From Coenobita brevimanus (Eukaryota; Arthropoda; Malacostraca; Decapoda; Coenobitidae), in the NCBI GenBank assembly GCA_032717465.1, contig JAVRFU010000140.1:147001-211000 (forward strand): 64,000 nt of DNA, given 5' to 3'. Position 1 is the stretch's first letter. Each line of letters opens with the position of its first letter. Shown piece after piece: positions 11,050 through 21,947 of this stretch. The position numbers and the translations under genes are program-made. A model generated the notes under the pieces. The model did not search any database. It had not been told where the DNA came from and saw only the letters and a list, made by a program, of their open reading frames with translations.

Positions 11050-11400
11050 TGACCAAAGCTGGCAGATTCCACCAATCTCCACCTTTCCCTACACTTGTTC
11101 CCTGCCCCCTCCATCCCCCCACCAGTTCCCACCCCCTCTATCCCTACCTTCATGTCCATTCCTCCCCCTTCCTGCCTCTCCTCCACCCCATCTCTCTCTC
11201 ATTTCTTCCTTTCCCCTCCTTGTCTTTCCACCTCTAGTCATCCTTCTTCCCTCTACCTTTTCCTCTTACTGAAAAGCAGCTTCTTCCATCCCCCTCTCCC
11301 TCCTCTCTCCCCCTTCATCCCCCCCTCCTTCCTTCACTCTTATGTCCTCCTCCTCTTGTACTCCCTCTCCCTCCTCCTCCCTCCCCTGCAACATACAACA
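11050..11400. repeat. Polypyrimidine tract
   Basis: About 350 bp, almost all C and T on the plus strand, with cttactgaaaagcagcttct inside. Its reverse complement matches one unit of the purine-rich minisatellite at 54.05-55.0 kb (gcttttcagggaggaggaag). Open frames across it are composition artefacts. Confidence 0.75.
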
Positions 11401-11455
11401 AGGGGGGGATTAGAAGCAATAGGAAAAAAAGGGTGTATTACAATACAGTAGTAGC

Positions 11456-12155
11456 TACTACTGTCTGTTCAGTCAGAGGTACATTTTTTCACTTTATCAA
11501 AAAAAAAAACTGCCTCCTGAATATAAAATCACTTTAATCCTACTGGGGCTCCATAAGGCAGAACCTGGATGAAGAATGAATCCCAGCAGCAAACGTTAAG
11601 TTTTATAGGTTGAGTTGATGAAACAATCCAAGTGAAATGTGCCAATGATACACTTTCAATACAGGTGTCATTAGGCTGATGCCAACAGTTTCTCTGACTG
11701 CCAACAGGTTTTAATGTTATTTTGGGGCATCCTTAAGATATCTGAATAGACGGCTTGCTGTCCTACCAAAATTCCCACGGAACATTACAGTATTTTACTG
11801 AACTTACTACATGACTAAAGGACTCATTCCTACCTCACATCTATGGCAAGCTGCAAAACGATGACAATCTGGGACAAGTTAAAGTGAATGAACTATAGAC
11901 AGTATTCAGCATGCACTGTTTGATGACTGTCACATCCATTACTAAATTATACAAGATTCTGCCAATGGATGAAGAATCGGGTCAGTCTAATTTACCATCA
12001 AATTAGAACAGAATGTCCCAGCAAATGCCACCATCCAAGTAAACACTGGCCTGGAACATCTTGCTGACCAGTTTGATGGTGACAGGCTGGCGCCGCTACA
12101 CCAAAGTGCTGGCTTCAAAGAGGGTGTTGTCTGCCCTGAAAAATAATAATAATAA
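11456..12155. other. No gene recognised
   Basis: Low-complexity-free sequence with a poly(A) run at 11,499 and the end of an unclassified repeat (cttcaaagagggtgttgtct, 12,115) that recurs at 12,235 and 15,340. No coding exon could be supported. Confidence 0.45.
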
Positions 12156-12157
12156 TA

Positions 12158-12225
12158 ATAATCTATATACCTCTCTACTGTATCTATAGCCAGATGCCTT
12201 AATCCCATTAGGGGTGGAAAAAAAT
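12158..12225 (-). mobile_element. RTE-A 3' tail scrap
   Basis: The stretch ctatagccagatgccttaat followed by cccattaggggtgg is the extreme 3' end of RTE-A (inverse of GGGATTAAGGCATCTGGC). Confidence 0.65.
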
Positions 12226-12287
12226 GATATTAATGTCTTCAAAGGGGAGTGTCGTCTGCCTTGAAAAAATAATAACTTGTCGTTTCG

Positions 12288-12712
12288 TTTTTGAAGGCTC
12301 CAACATGCTTGCATGCATCAGCCTTCAACACCTAGTGGCAGCTGTCCATGCTGCTCAATCTCTGGCAACTTCCCTATTCAGTCCCTTATCCTTCAGGTCA
12401 CACTCAATGACCTCATCACAGGTCTTTTTAGGTCTACCTCTTTACCCCCAACATTAACACTTCTCACTTTCTGTACCCAGTTATCATCCCTCATCCTCTC
12501 CACATGCCCAGACCACCTCAATCTACCTCTCCTCATCACAACACCAATACACTCCAGTCCCATCCTACCTCTCAAGTCTTCCACTGTAAACCTAGTCCCC
12601 CAGACCTTGCACGCAGATACGCACTGCACATCCACATGACCACTCTCATTTCTGTACATTTGAGACTGCAAATATCCTCTTCCTTTACTGCCCAGGTCCC
12701 ACTACCATACAG
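12288..12712 (-). mobile_element. RTE-B LINE 3' tail
   Basis: Minus-strand translation gives MLYGSGTWAVKEEDI, then after a frame change RGRLRWSGHVERMRDDNW. The 3' end reads ttggagccttcaaaaacgaa in reverse complement, like 33.76 kb. It is 5'-truncated next to a (ATA)n tract. Confidence 0.8.
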
Positions 12713-12742
12713 CATTATAATTATAATAATAATAATAATAAC

Positions 12743-12784
<42 letters not shown>

Positions 12785-12820
12785 TAATAATAATGATAAT
12801 AATAATAATAATAATAATTG
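12713..12820. repeat. (AAT)n microsatellite
   Basis: About 100 bp of imperfect ATA units between an RTE-B tail and a SINE. Poly-isoleucine open frames over it are artefacts. Confidence 0.95.
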
Positions 12821-12825
12821 GTGGT

Positions 12826-13327
12826 AGGTGGGGGCGCTCACCATCCACTCACTCGATGTAGTGCTGCTCTCAGGTGTCTGCCCATTCCTCTCTTCCATCC
12901 TTCTTTCCTTCCATCCTTTTCTGTCTTTCTTTCCTTCATTCTTTCCTTGTCTTTCTGCCTACAGGTGACTTTACACTCCCTCTTCTGTCTTTCTTTCCTT
13001 TTCCTTCTGCCTGTGGGTGACTCTACACTGAGTGACAAGCCAAATGGTTTCCTGTACACCAGGAAACCATTTACTACGCTGGGTGGTAACCATATAACCA
13101 AATTTTGGCACCTGGTGGTTTAGTGGGTAATTATTGCGCTCCAGTCAGATTGAGCCGGTGAAGGTTTATATCTAAGGGGTGGTTGGGGTTGATTGCTCAT
13201 GTAATGCCACTCAGGGATGAGTGAGGCTGGTCACTCTCATCTTAAATATCGAGACCAACTGCCTAGCCCCGGGCTCCTACGTTCCTCATGGGGCAATGTA
13301 GGATTGGATGATGGATGGATGGATGAA
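12826..13327 (+). mobile_element. SINE S1: M1 module plus tRNA-like module
   Basis: Two modules. M1 (12,826-13,100) runs from accatccactcactcgatgt through a CT-rich stretch to gctgggtggtaaccatataa. The tRNA-like part (13,105-13,327) has an A-box-like TGGTTTAGTGGG at 13,116-13,127 and a B-box-like GGTTTATATCT at 13,163-13,173, consistent with a pol III promoter derived from a tRNA. It ends in (GGAT)n. Further copies are at 8.05, 13.35, 15.49, 33.22 and 40.73 kb. It encodes no protein. Confidence 0.75.
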
Positions 13328-13344
13328 ATAATAATAATAATTCA

Positions 13345-13820
13345 TTCACTCATTCATCATCCAATCCTACGTCGCCCCAGAGAGGAGTGTAGAACCCAGG
13401 GCTAGGCAAGTTGGTCCTGACAAAAAGATGAGAGTGACCAGCCTGACTCATCCCTGAGTGGCATTACATGAGCAATCAACTCCAACCATCCCTTGGATAT
13501 AAACCTTCACCAGCCCAATCCGATTGGAGCGCAATAATTACCCACTAAACCACCAGCCGCCAAAATTTGGTTATATGGTTACCACCCAGCATAGTAAATG
13601 GTTTCCTGGTGTACAGGAAACCATTTGGCTTGTCACTCAGTGTAGGGTCACCCACAGGCAGAAGGAAGAGGAAAGAATGAAGGAAAGAAAGACAAAAGAG
13701 GGAGTGTAAAGTTATCCATAGGCAGAAGGAGGAGGAAAGAATGAAGGAAAGGAAGACAGAAGAGGATGGAAGGAAAGAAGGAAGGAGGAGAGGAAAGGGC
13801 AGACACCCGACAGCAGCACT
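13345..13820 (-). mobile_element. SINE S1, inverted neighbour copy
   Basis: Reverse-complement of the 12.83-13.33 kb copy (ccaatcctacgtcgccccag through cagcagcactacatc). The two lie tail-to-tail with about 20 bp between, forming a long inverted repeat. Confidence 0.8.
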
Positions 13821-13849
13821 ACATCTAAAATTTTAAAAATGTATTCAGT

Positions 13850-13990
13850 ATCATTATACTCATCACCACCACCATCTTGAACTCTGTCAATTCCAGGATT
13901 AACTGGAATGTGCCATATTCAAGAGGGGTTGTGTGGTCTATGAAAAAAAAAATATATATATATATATATATCATCATCATAATGATCACC
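13850..13990 (+). repeat. Unclassified repeat S3
   Basis: The run ctctgtcaattccaggatta, then ttcaagaggggttgtgtggt and poly(A)/(AT)n, is repeated at 15,308-15,378 and partly at 12,115 and 12,235. It is probably a short SINE-like element with an A-rich end. Confidence 0.55.
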
Positions 13991-14004
13991 ACCATCATCT
14001 CAAA

Positions 14005-15215
14005 CTCTTTTTGTTTTGTCCCCTACACTCTTTAACCTTTACATGCACGACATACCCACACCCCACACACCACAGATACACACAGCTTCCTATGCAGATA
14101 ATATAACCCTTACATGTACAGTACACACCAAAATGCAAACACAGCTGCACACATCCTCCAACCTTACCTCGACACACTACACCAATGGTTCACCACAAAC
14201 AGGATCAAAATAGCCCCAGCCAAATCTAGTGACCCTTTTCACAAACTGGACAGCAGAACACAGTCACATCCCACACCTCACCATAAACAACACTCCCCTA
14301 TCACACACACACACACACAAAATCCTTGGTGTAACATATAATACATCAATGTCATTTAAACAACACATCACAAACATTAAAAATAAAATAACACCAAGCC
14401 TCAATGCCTTGAGGTCACTTGCCCATACAACATTCGGACACAACAAAGAAACCACCACCACAGTATACAAACAATATATACATTCAGTGATGAATTATGC
14501 AAGCCCTGCCTGAGCTTCTAACCTCACCAAAACACACTACAACACTCTACAGACCATACAGAACAAGGCTCTAAAAATAATCACAGGCTGCACAGCTACT
14601 ACACCCACAAACCACCTACATCACAAAACCAATGTCCTCAAAGTAAAGGATCATCTAGACGTGAGAGGCACCCAGTTTCTTGCTGCAGCCTCCACAAACC
14701 TACAACATCAACTACAGTACATGGCAGCACATCCACACACACCAGTGAACATCAAAACAACACCCAGAACACGATATCATACACAAATATTGTACTGTCA
14801 TCTCTCCCCCACTGCTCGCCTCAGACCAGCTTCCAGAAGCATATCCATACTCAAATCACTCACCACTCCATTCAGTCACTTAAAAACAACACAGCTGCAT
14901 GCACGGCCTCCTGCTATCCACCCTTCTGAATCCTACCTCCCTCGTGAGGACATGGTCCACCTGGCCAGGCTGAAATGTGGGCATCATCCAGCTCTCTTAA
15001 GTTACCAGAAGAGGCTGGATGACTGAGTCACTGATGCCTGTCCAGGATGCAACACAGCACCCCATACTATTAAGCACATTTTGAAATACTGCATTGCACA
15101 TAATCACCTATGCCAACAACACAACATACACTCCTTGAGAGCTCTGTTGGAAAGCCCAGTCTCAGCCATGGCCTTCCTTAGGGACTTGGGGATGTTTTGC
15201 CAGACTGCCTAGGGA
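14005..15215 (+). pseudogene. Jockey-like LINE, C-terminal part of RT protein
   Basis: Plus-strand frames give SPTLFNLYMHDIPTP and ASYADNITLT (the YADD block, with D changed to N), then INKITPSLNALRSL-type thumb sequence, VYKQYIHSVMNYASP, REDMVHLARLKCGHHPALLS, and a terminal zinc-knuckle-like CPGCNTAPHTIKHILKYC (C-x2-C-x8-H-x4-C). Several stops and at least two frameshifts break it. The copy is 5'-truncated inside the RT palm. The A/C-rich coding bias on this strand is unlike its neighbours. The superfamily is assigned from the LARLRCGHHP and C-terminal knuckle pattern. Confidence 0.75.
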
Positions 15216-15289
15216 ACAACTACTACTACTACAACTCTTTTTGCATCATCATCATCATCATCACCATCATTATCATCATCATCATGTTT

Positions 15290-15378
15290 CCTAACTTTTC
15301 CTACCCTCTGTCAATTCCAGGGTTAACTTGAACATGTTGTCTTCAAAGAGGGAGTTGTGTGGCCTGCAAAAAAAAAAT
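15290..15378 (+). repeat. Unclassified repeat S3, second copy
   Basis: ctctgtcaattccagggtta and cttcaaagagggagttgtgt, ending in a poly(A) run, match 13,870-13,960. Confidence 0.55.
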
Positions 15379-15484
15379 GTATATCATCAATCGTCATCAT
15401 CAGCACCACCACCATCATTATCACATTTTTTTTTTTTTCCTCACCATGGTAAACTAAACTGATGACCTTTTTTTTTTTTTTATG

Positions 15485-15932
15485 CAGCACTACACCATCC
15501 ACTCACTTGATGTAGTGCTGCTCTCGGGTGTCTGTCCTTTCCTCTCCCCCATCCTTCTTTCCTTCCATCCTCTTCTGTCTTGCTTTCCTTCATATCTTTC
15601 CTCTTCCTTCTGCCTGTGGGTGACTCTACACTGAGTGACAAGCCAAATGGTTTCCTGTACACCAGGAAACCATTTACTATGCTGGGTGGTAACCATATGA
15701 CCAAATTTTGGCACCTGGTGGTTTAGTTGGTAATTATTGCGCTCCAATCAGATTGAGCCAGTGAAGGTTTATATCCAAGGGGTGGTTGGGGTTTATTGCT
15801 CACATAATGCCACTCAGGGATGAGTGAGGCTGGGCACTCTCATCTGAAATGTCAGGACCAACTTGCCTAGCCCCGGGCTCCTACGTTCCTCATGGGGCAA
15901 CATAGGATTGGATGATGGATGGATGGATGCTG
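15485..15932 (+). mobile_element. SINE S1 copy
   Basis: Full M1 plus tRNA-like modules (catccactcacttgatgtag to cctcatggggcaacatagga), ending in repeated GGAT units. Close to the 12.83 kb copy but with a shorter CT-rich stretch. Confidence 0.8.
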
Positions 15933-15952
15933 AATGATGGATGGATGGATGC

Positions 15953-16010
15953 TAGGAAGAAGGAACCAAAGGCCAGGAGCCCATAAACTGTTCCTTTCAA
16001 GGATATTGTG
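15953..16010 (-). mobile_element. Jockey-A 3' scrap
   Basis: The stretch aggaagaaggaaccaaaggc, then caggagccc and ttcctttcaagga, matches the 3' region of Jockey-A without the poly(A). Confidence 0.55.
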
Positions 16011-16234
16011 TAGGATACTGCCTGTTCATAGGCCTATCCATACGATATGCTGGGTGTTGCCGGATCCTTTTGAATCACAGCCTCAGGCATCAGCCGCAAC
16101 CATCCTGGCTGCTCGGCATAAAGCCAAGCACACGCAGCTGTGTTTCTCTTGACCCCCACACCATGCTTCTTTCCTCTTCTATCAATTCTAGGATTAACTT
16201 CTCTAAGCCAGGTTACAGTGAACATACTATAGGA

Positions 16235-16800
16235 ACTCTATCTCTATCTATTTATTGCCAGATGCCTTAATCCCATATGGGGTGGCCACAAACAAATCGC
16301 CTCCACGTCGCCCTGTCCCCCTGCCATTTCACTGCCCTGCTCCCAACTCACACCCCCCTCTCTCATATACCTCTCCACTCCATCCCTCCATCTCATCCTT
16401 GGCCTCCCCCTCCACCCCACTCAAATACACTCTCCTCATCAGTCTCTCACTCTCCATCCTCTCCATATGGCCAAACCACCTCAATGTGTTTCTCCTAATG
16501 CTTTCTATCACAAACACATCCACACCACAAAGCTCCTTCACTTCCTCGTTTGTCAGCCTGTCTCTCCATGCAAATCCACATGCTCCTCTTAAATAACTCA
16601 TTTCCACTGCTCTGACTCTTGACTTCTGTCCCTCCAACAAGGTCCAAGCTTCACTTCCATATGTTAGAGTTGGTATCACAATACTGTCATGTAGTAACTT
16701 TTTCACTTCCATGCTCACTTCCCTGTTTCTTATCACTGCTTTCAAGGAACCAGCAACCTTTCTTCCTTGTTGTACCCTTGTTAAAAGCCTTGCCTTGGTC
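16235..16800 (-). mobile_element. RTE-A LINE 3' part
   Basis: Minus translation gives SLKAVIRNREVSMEVKKLLH, PTLTYGSEAWTLLEGQKSR and NTLRWFGHMERMESERLMRR, 157 codons open. It then frameshifts to the GGGATTAAGGCATCTGGCAA 3' signature at 16,258-16,280. The RT palm is lost (5' truncation at 16,800). Confidence 0.85.
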
Positions 16801-16947
16801 ACCTAATGGCGGCTCTCCACGCTGCATGATTGGCTTCAAGTCACTCCACACCCTAATTTACCAGCTCTAGTGATTTAGTCACTCCAGCCTCACACTCTAG
16901 TCACACCGGCCCTTTTTTCCTGACAGAAACCTACTCATTACGGCCAT
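16800..16947 (-). repeat. Repeat shared with 10.1-10.25 kb
   Basis: Starts with the RTE-B tail piece ggtcacctaatggcggctct, followed by ctctagtcacaccggccc. Same order as 10.1-10.25 kb. Confidence 0.6.
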
Positions 16948-16948
16948 T

Positions 16949-17060
16949 ACAGTAATACCTCGATATACGACACCCCTAGATGCGATACGCCGGCTTAACG
17001 ATTGGGGTAGAAATACCACCATACCCTGCCTAACGATGACCAAATCTTGGTTTAATGATG
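16949..17060 (+). mobile_element. Pogo/Tigger-like DNA transposon terminus
   Basis: After a TA, the sequence CAGTAATACCTCGATATACG is the kind of terminus carried by pogo/Tigger elements (CAG...CTCG...TA.CG). No matching opposite end or transposase was found nearby, so this is an isolated end or the start of a decayed copy. Confidence 0.45.
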
Positions 17061-17795
17061 GGTTTTGATTTTTTTTTTATAGATTTTGATGACATTTTAG
17101 ACTAAAATTGTGCGTTTAGGTTGATTTATAAACTGTTTTTAGACTTAGATTAAAGTGTTTTAGCCATAGGTGGAGTGAACATTGTCATTCTGGGGCACAG
17201 TTTACTAAGCTTGATTTTTTCCAGACTTATATTTGACGATTTTCTGATTTTTTTTGTTGGCTTTAGTGAGTTATTTACAGGTATTAGGCTTAAGTTACCT
17301 TCCTTGACAGCCGTTAGGCCATTTAGATTGGCTTTAAACTTGTTTTGGGGTTCATTTGGGCTTGACTTTGGTGAAAACTCAAGGCTGAGAAAAGCTCCAC
17401 AGCCTCATTCCCTCAATAAGACCATGACTAATGAGACTGGAGCTGTACTGACCATGATGGAATTCATCTGGGGGTGGAGCCAGTGTCATCCAGGAAGGAG
17501 CTGTCTGCTGAGATGCATGGAAAGTCACCCATCAAGGATCTTCTCTTGCTGTTGTCAGGAACAGTGATGTGACGTGGTTATGACAAGATACTGAAATGTA
17601 TACATCATATATTCAGATATATATGCCTCCATCTACTAACTGAAATCCCTACACTACATGCAGCAAGCCCTTTATATCCTGCAGACAAATGCATACACAC
17701 AAATATACTGTATATCATGGGAAAAGTTAAACTTACATGAATGAAGTGCCTACTACTGTAGCAGTAAGGGTAAAAACACATGTAATATTAATATA
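17061..17795. other. No gene recognised
   Basis: A 130-codon open frame at 17,175-17,567 (plus) shows no domain I recognise and may be the decayed interior of the pogo-like element. The rest is AT-rich. Confidence 0.4.
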
Positions 17796-18320
17796 TTGGT
17801 ACATCTCAATACTGTTGGAATGTTGAAATCTGTTTGGAATAATAATATGCTTTCGGTACATACTAAAGTGAAAATTTACAAGTCCATGGTTAGACCAATT
17901 TTAATTTACGAGCATGAGTCATGGCACAGTACAATTGCAAGAGATCAGAGAGTATTAGGATTTGAGAATAAAATACTGAGAAGGATTCTTGGGGTAAAGT
18001 GGCAAGACAGAGTTACAAATGCAAGAGTAAGGGATATTACGAGAGTGGAACCAGTTAATGAATATGTGAGACTGTCTTGCTGGAAGTAGCTGGGGCACAT
18101 ATACAGAAAAGAAGGTAGTTTAATACAGGATGTGCCAGAGTGGACTGCTAAAGAAAGAAGAGGTAGAGGTAGGCCGAGGGAAACCTGGTTGAGGACAATG
18201 AAAAAAGAAACAGGAGAGGAGTGTTGGTGGGACCTGAAGGAGATGGCAAGAGACAAATATTGGTGGAGAGAGTTCATTGAGGCCCTATGCATCTCGTGGG
18301 GTGCCACAGGAAATGATTGA
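17796..18320 (+). pseudogene. RTE-like LINE, C-terminal tail (third family)
   Basis: Frames give KVKIYKSMVRPILIYEHESW, ENKILRRILGVKWQDRVTNA and, after a stop at 18,087, RRGRGRPRETWLRTM and DKYWWREFIEAL. This is the typical RTE-group C-terminus (GRGRPRxTW...W). It ends at ggtgccacaggaaatgattg with (ATTG)n as tail, which sets it apart from RTE-A and RTE-B. Truncated upstream within the RT. Confidence 0.75.
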
Positions 18321-18353
18321 TTGATTGATTAGTAAGAGATGTACTGGAAAGGC

Positions 18354-18780
18354 CCACACATCGAAACCATCCTCTCACACCCGAGACGAAAGTGTTGATA
18401 CTATTAAGGTTCCTTGCAACTGGAAAAATGCAGCAGTGTAACTGTGATGACTTTGGACCATCGCAGCCATCAGTGAGCAATGTGATAACGGAAACACTCT
18501 GTGCTCTAACTGCTCCACACATTGTTAAGAGGTTTGTGAAGTTCCCCCATACACTCCCTGAACTACAAAGAACTGAAAGAAAATTCAGGCAAATTGCTGG
18601 CTTTCCTGGGGTAGCTGGTGTGATTGATGGGACTCACATACGAATTGTGGCACCAAACCAGTATGAAGAAGTGGGTATAACATTAGAAGTAACCAACGTT
18701 ACCGATTTTCATTATATTACGTCCCTGAACTATTTTAACCAAGACTTACCTTTTAAGGCTAGTTTGAGTTGGGGGAGCTA
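18354..18780 (+). pseudogene. PIF/Harbinger transposase fragment
   Basis: The frame reads LILLRFLATGKMQQ, PSVSNVITETLCAL, IVKRFVKFP, FRQIAGFPGVAGVIDGTHIR. This is the HARBI1-type DDE_Tnp_4 pattern, with the first catalytic D in IDGTHI. Family similarity stops at about 18,665 and the remaining DDE residues are not found, so the copy is truncated at both ends. A linked MYB-like partner protein was not seen. Confidence 0.8.
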
Positions 18781-19338
18781 ATTTTGTAGGGGTCGTCATA
18801 TAGTGGCTTAGGTTAGGCTATCTCTCCTTATTCCTTCTTGCAATGCTTTTCACTTTACCACATTCACTGATGGAACTGGGACACGATAATGGTCTTTGGC
18901 TTCTTAGTCACATTCTATACCTGAAAGATTTGAGGAAAATTAGTCATGAAGAACATCATAATCTAAGTTACGTTTCATCATAAACAAGACCAAGTCTACT
19001 AATACATAAAAAAATATACAGGAAAAAAACACAGCAATTTTTAAATTTGGAGGAGTGGGATGGGGTGAGTACTTGACTGTATATCCATATTATATACGCT
19101 GGTGTTAGAGTTCTGAAGTATTGACTAATTCCCTATCAATGGTACTGCTATCTGGGTGACAATGCTACATCAGCTACATTTTGAGCTACAGAACATTAGC
19201 TGGCAATCTTTCCAATATTTACTATGGAAAAAAAAAAGGGGGGAAGGGGGGAGCAGCATAAGAAGTCTTACTGTACATCCGTTGCAGCCTCTTGATAAAA
19301 CCTTATGGATTAAACATATGGAAAATGAAATACAGTAG
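18781..19338. other. No gene recognised
   Basis: AT-rich sequence with a poly(A)/G-rich run at 19,231-19,250. May include the decayed rest of the Harbinger copy, which cannot be shown. Confidence 0.4.
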
Positions 19339-20524
19339 TCTTCCATATCAGCCAGGGATACTTTATAAAGATGCCTGTTGATGGTCGAACAATGAATATA
19401 GCATCAGTGGTCCCCCTACCTGGCATAAACCCAAACTGCATCTCATCAATATTCACTCTGTCTCTAATCATACCTTCTAAAACTCTCTCCATTACCTTCA
19501 TTATCTGATCTAAAAGCTTTATACCTCTATAATTTCCTCTTTCCAGGGCATCACCCTTCCCTTTATACACATTTACAATTACACTTTTCAGCCAATCATC
19601 TGGGACAACACACTCATAAATAATCCTATTTATCAGGTCAGTGACTAAACTCACCCCTATATCGCCTGAGGCCTTCAACATTTCGGCAGTCAACCCAGAC
19701 ACACCTGCTGCCTTCCCAACCCTCATCCTGACTATTGCCTTACTCACAGTAGCAGTATCAATCAAAGGCCAAGGGCCAGACACTGGATCTGCTGGCTCCA
19801 AACCTTCCCTGTCCCAGTCAAACTCCTCATTCAACAACCGGTTATAATGCTCTCTCCATGCATCTTTAATATCCTCACTGTTCACCACTACCCTTCCTTC
19901 ATCATTCTTCACACACTGCTCACCTATGATATCCCGATTATCCCTCTTCACATGACCTGCCACCCTAAATATATTTTTCCTTTCCCCATGATTTAGGTTA
20001 TCAAGTAATTGTCTCTGTGACTCAGACTTTGCCCTGTATACCTCTCTCCTAGCCCTACGCTTAGCAGCCAAATATTCCTCTTTGCTACCACCCTTCTTCC
20101 ATTCCCGGAAAAGCCTTCTTTTCTCCTTAATTGCAGCTTCTACACCCTCATCCCACCACCAAGCTACTTTATGTCTTGGTGGTCCTCTTGTCCAGCCGCA
20201 TGTTACATCAGTAACTCTCAAGAAATTGTTCTTGAGGGCTCTGTACTGTTCATTAACGCCTCTGTCTACAGCTCCCTGTTCAACCACCACTCTCCTCAAC
20301 TCGCTATAGAAGGCATCCCTTACTACTTGGTTTTTCAGCTTCCATATTTTCCTCCTAGGTACATAAGTCCTCTTTTTCATCATTTGTTCTTTAAGCACCA
20401 TATCACAAATCAATAGTTTGTGCTGCTGCACACACTCCTCACTTCCTATAACTTTAACATCCCTCACTAACCTCCTATCGGCCCTCCTAACCAGAAAATA
20501 ATCTATCTGACTGCTATTTCCACA
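19339..20524 (-). pseudogene. RTE-C LINE fragment (end of endonuclease to RT)
   Basis: One minus-strand frame stays open for 385 codons and further upstream to 20,524: SQIDYFLVRRADRRLV (end of APE endonuclease), linker PPRHKVAWWWDEGV, then VGKAAGVSGLTAEMLKASGD, NYRGIKLLDQIMKVMERVL and MQFGFMPGRGTTDAIFIV. It is cut off before the catalytic YADD block at about 19,375. This wording is typical of RTE elements found across marine invertebrates. The lack of stops argues for a young insertion later truncated at its 3' end. Confidence 0.85.
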
Positions 20525-20529
20525 GACTC

Positions 20530-20960
20530 ATACAAATTAAACCCTGCCTAACCTCGAATGACCTAATCCAACTTAAATCAACCCAACCTAATCTAGCTTA
20601 ACCTCACCTAACCCAGTCTAATTGTATTTAACCTCACAATCTCACATAACCTCCCCATACTTAACATAACCTATTTTGAAGCAGCCTAACTGCATCTAAC
20701 CCTACCTAATCCTACCCAGTCTCACTTAACCATACCATACCCGACCTAACCCAACCAGTCAAGCCTAAAATGACCTAATCCAACTGAACCTAACCCAGCC
20801 TAACCCAACAAAATAAAACCCATCCCAAAACCTATTAAACCGAAGTATTCTAAAGCAATCTAACCTAATCCGTCTATATCTAGTCAAACTGAAGCCAACC
20901 CAACCAAAAATTACCTAATCAGACCAAACCCTGCCCAAAGTGACCTAACCTAACTTTCGA
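20530..20960 (-). repeat. Degenerate AACCT-rich tract (TTAGG-like)
   Basis: About 430 bp dominated by cctaacc, aaccta and acctaatcc on the plus strand. The reverse complement resembles a decayed (TTAGG)n array, the common arthropod telomere repeat. Every few units are mutated, so it is an old interstitial tract rather than a chromosome end. Confidence 0.6.
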
Positions 20961-21062
20961 TCGGCTATATATTCGCTATTAAATTTTGCTGCCTGAAAAA
21001 AAGTCTACGGATGTCAAATTCCAAGTTTCGCCTGTTCTGTGTACACGTATAACTTCGTTCTT

Positions 21063-21577
21063 ACCTAATTGTATCTTTACAGGAATGAGTCAAGCTCGTA
21101 CTGTCCCGTGTCTAAAACAATATTTATCGTACATATCCTTAAATTTGTGAATTGTTTTGGCACACACTATTTCATTCGGTAGTGCATTCCATTGATCAAT
21201 TGCTCTGTTTGGGAAACTGAATTTCCTTACGTCTTCATCACCTCTCTTCTTATGCAGTTTTTTGCAGTGTCCTCTTGCTGATGCTTCTCCATATGTTAAG
21301 TAATCATTTATGTCTATTTTCTCCTTTCCTGATATGCATTTATATAGCATTATCATGTCACCTCTTTTCCTTCTCTCCTGAAGTGTTGGTAGATTCAGTT
21401 TAATTAGTCTTTCTTCATAGTTTAGGTCCCTTAAGCTTGGTATCCATCTTGTAGCGGCCTTTTGAACTTTTTCAATCTTGTCTATGTGCTTTTTTAGATG
21501 AGGACTCCAGACTACTGATGCATATTCCAGGGCTGGTCTAATGAATGATATTATCCTTCTCAGCATGTCTTCATTTA

Positions 21578-21580
<3 letters not shown>
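21063..21580 (-). pseudogene. CR1-B LINE C-terminal fragment, left outer
   Basis: Minus frame: NEDMLRRIISFIRPALEYAS, HIDKIEKVQKAATRWIPSL, NLPTLQERRKRGDMIMLYKC, VRKFSFPNRAIDQWNALPNE, ending HGTVRA. This is the CR1 C-terminus. The 3' end reads tacaattaggtaaga in reverse complement. Only RT thumb and downstream residues remain. Confidence 0.85.
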
Positions 21581-21616
<36 letters not shown>

Positions 21617-21617
<1 letters not shown>

Positions 21618-21946
21618 CTTACCTAATTGTATCTTTACAGGAATGAGTCGTACTGTCCCGTGTCTTAAACCATTTTTATCGCACATATCCTTAAATTTAT
21701 GAATTGTTTTGGCACACACTTTCATCCGGTAGTGAATTCCACTGACCAATTGCCCTATTTGGGAAACTAAATTTCCTTACGTCTTTATTGCCTCTCTTTT
21801 TATGCAGTTTTTTGCAGTGTCCTCTTGCTGATGCATCCCCATAGGTTATATACTTATTTATGTCTATTTTCTCCTTCCATGATATGCATTTATATAGTAT
21901 ATATAATATATAGTATAATCATGTCTCCTCTTTTCCTTCTTTTATA
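21617..21946 (-). mobile_element. CR1-B LINE tail, left inner
   Basis: Same C-terminal tail from LYKC to HGTVR, with the 3' end against the (GT)n at 21,616 and the 5' end at the palindrome centre. Confidence 0.8.
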
Positions 21947-21947
21947 A

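Larger units (their letters stand above)
8399..11455 (-). repeat. Inverted partner of the 54-60.1 kb segment (single-copy version)
   Basis: Read as reverse complement, this interval is collinear with 54.05-60.12 kb. Matching points are 11.05-11.40 with 54.06-55.00 (polypyrimidine/polypurine), 10.91-10.99 with 55.09-55.18, 10.60-10.65 with 55.68-55.73, 9.85-10.03 with the 55.9-58.9 array unit, 9.73-9.80 with 59.02-59.10, 9.49-9.60 with 59.26-59.35, and 8.40-8.64 with 59.95-60.12. Divergence is substantial, so the duplication is old. No protein-coding gene was recognised in either copy. Confidence 0.75.

Noticed and set aside
11095..11451. Pro/Ser/Leu-rich 118-codon frame
   Set aside because: It comes from a polypyrimidine tract with no start context and a counterpart that is a polypurine repeat.
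12504..12827. Poly-isoleucine and poly-asparagine open frames
   Set aside because: These read through the (AAT)n microsatellite next to an RTE-B tail.
20530..20960. Functional telomere
   Set aside because: The repeat is strongly degenerate and lies inside contiguous sequence on both sides.
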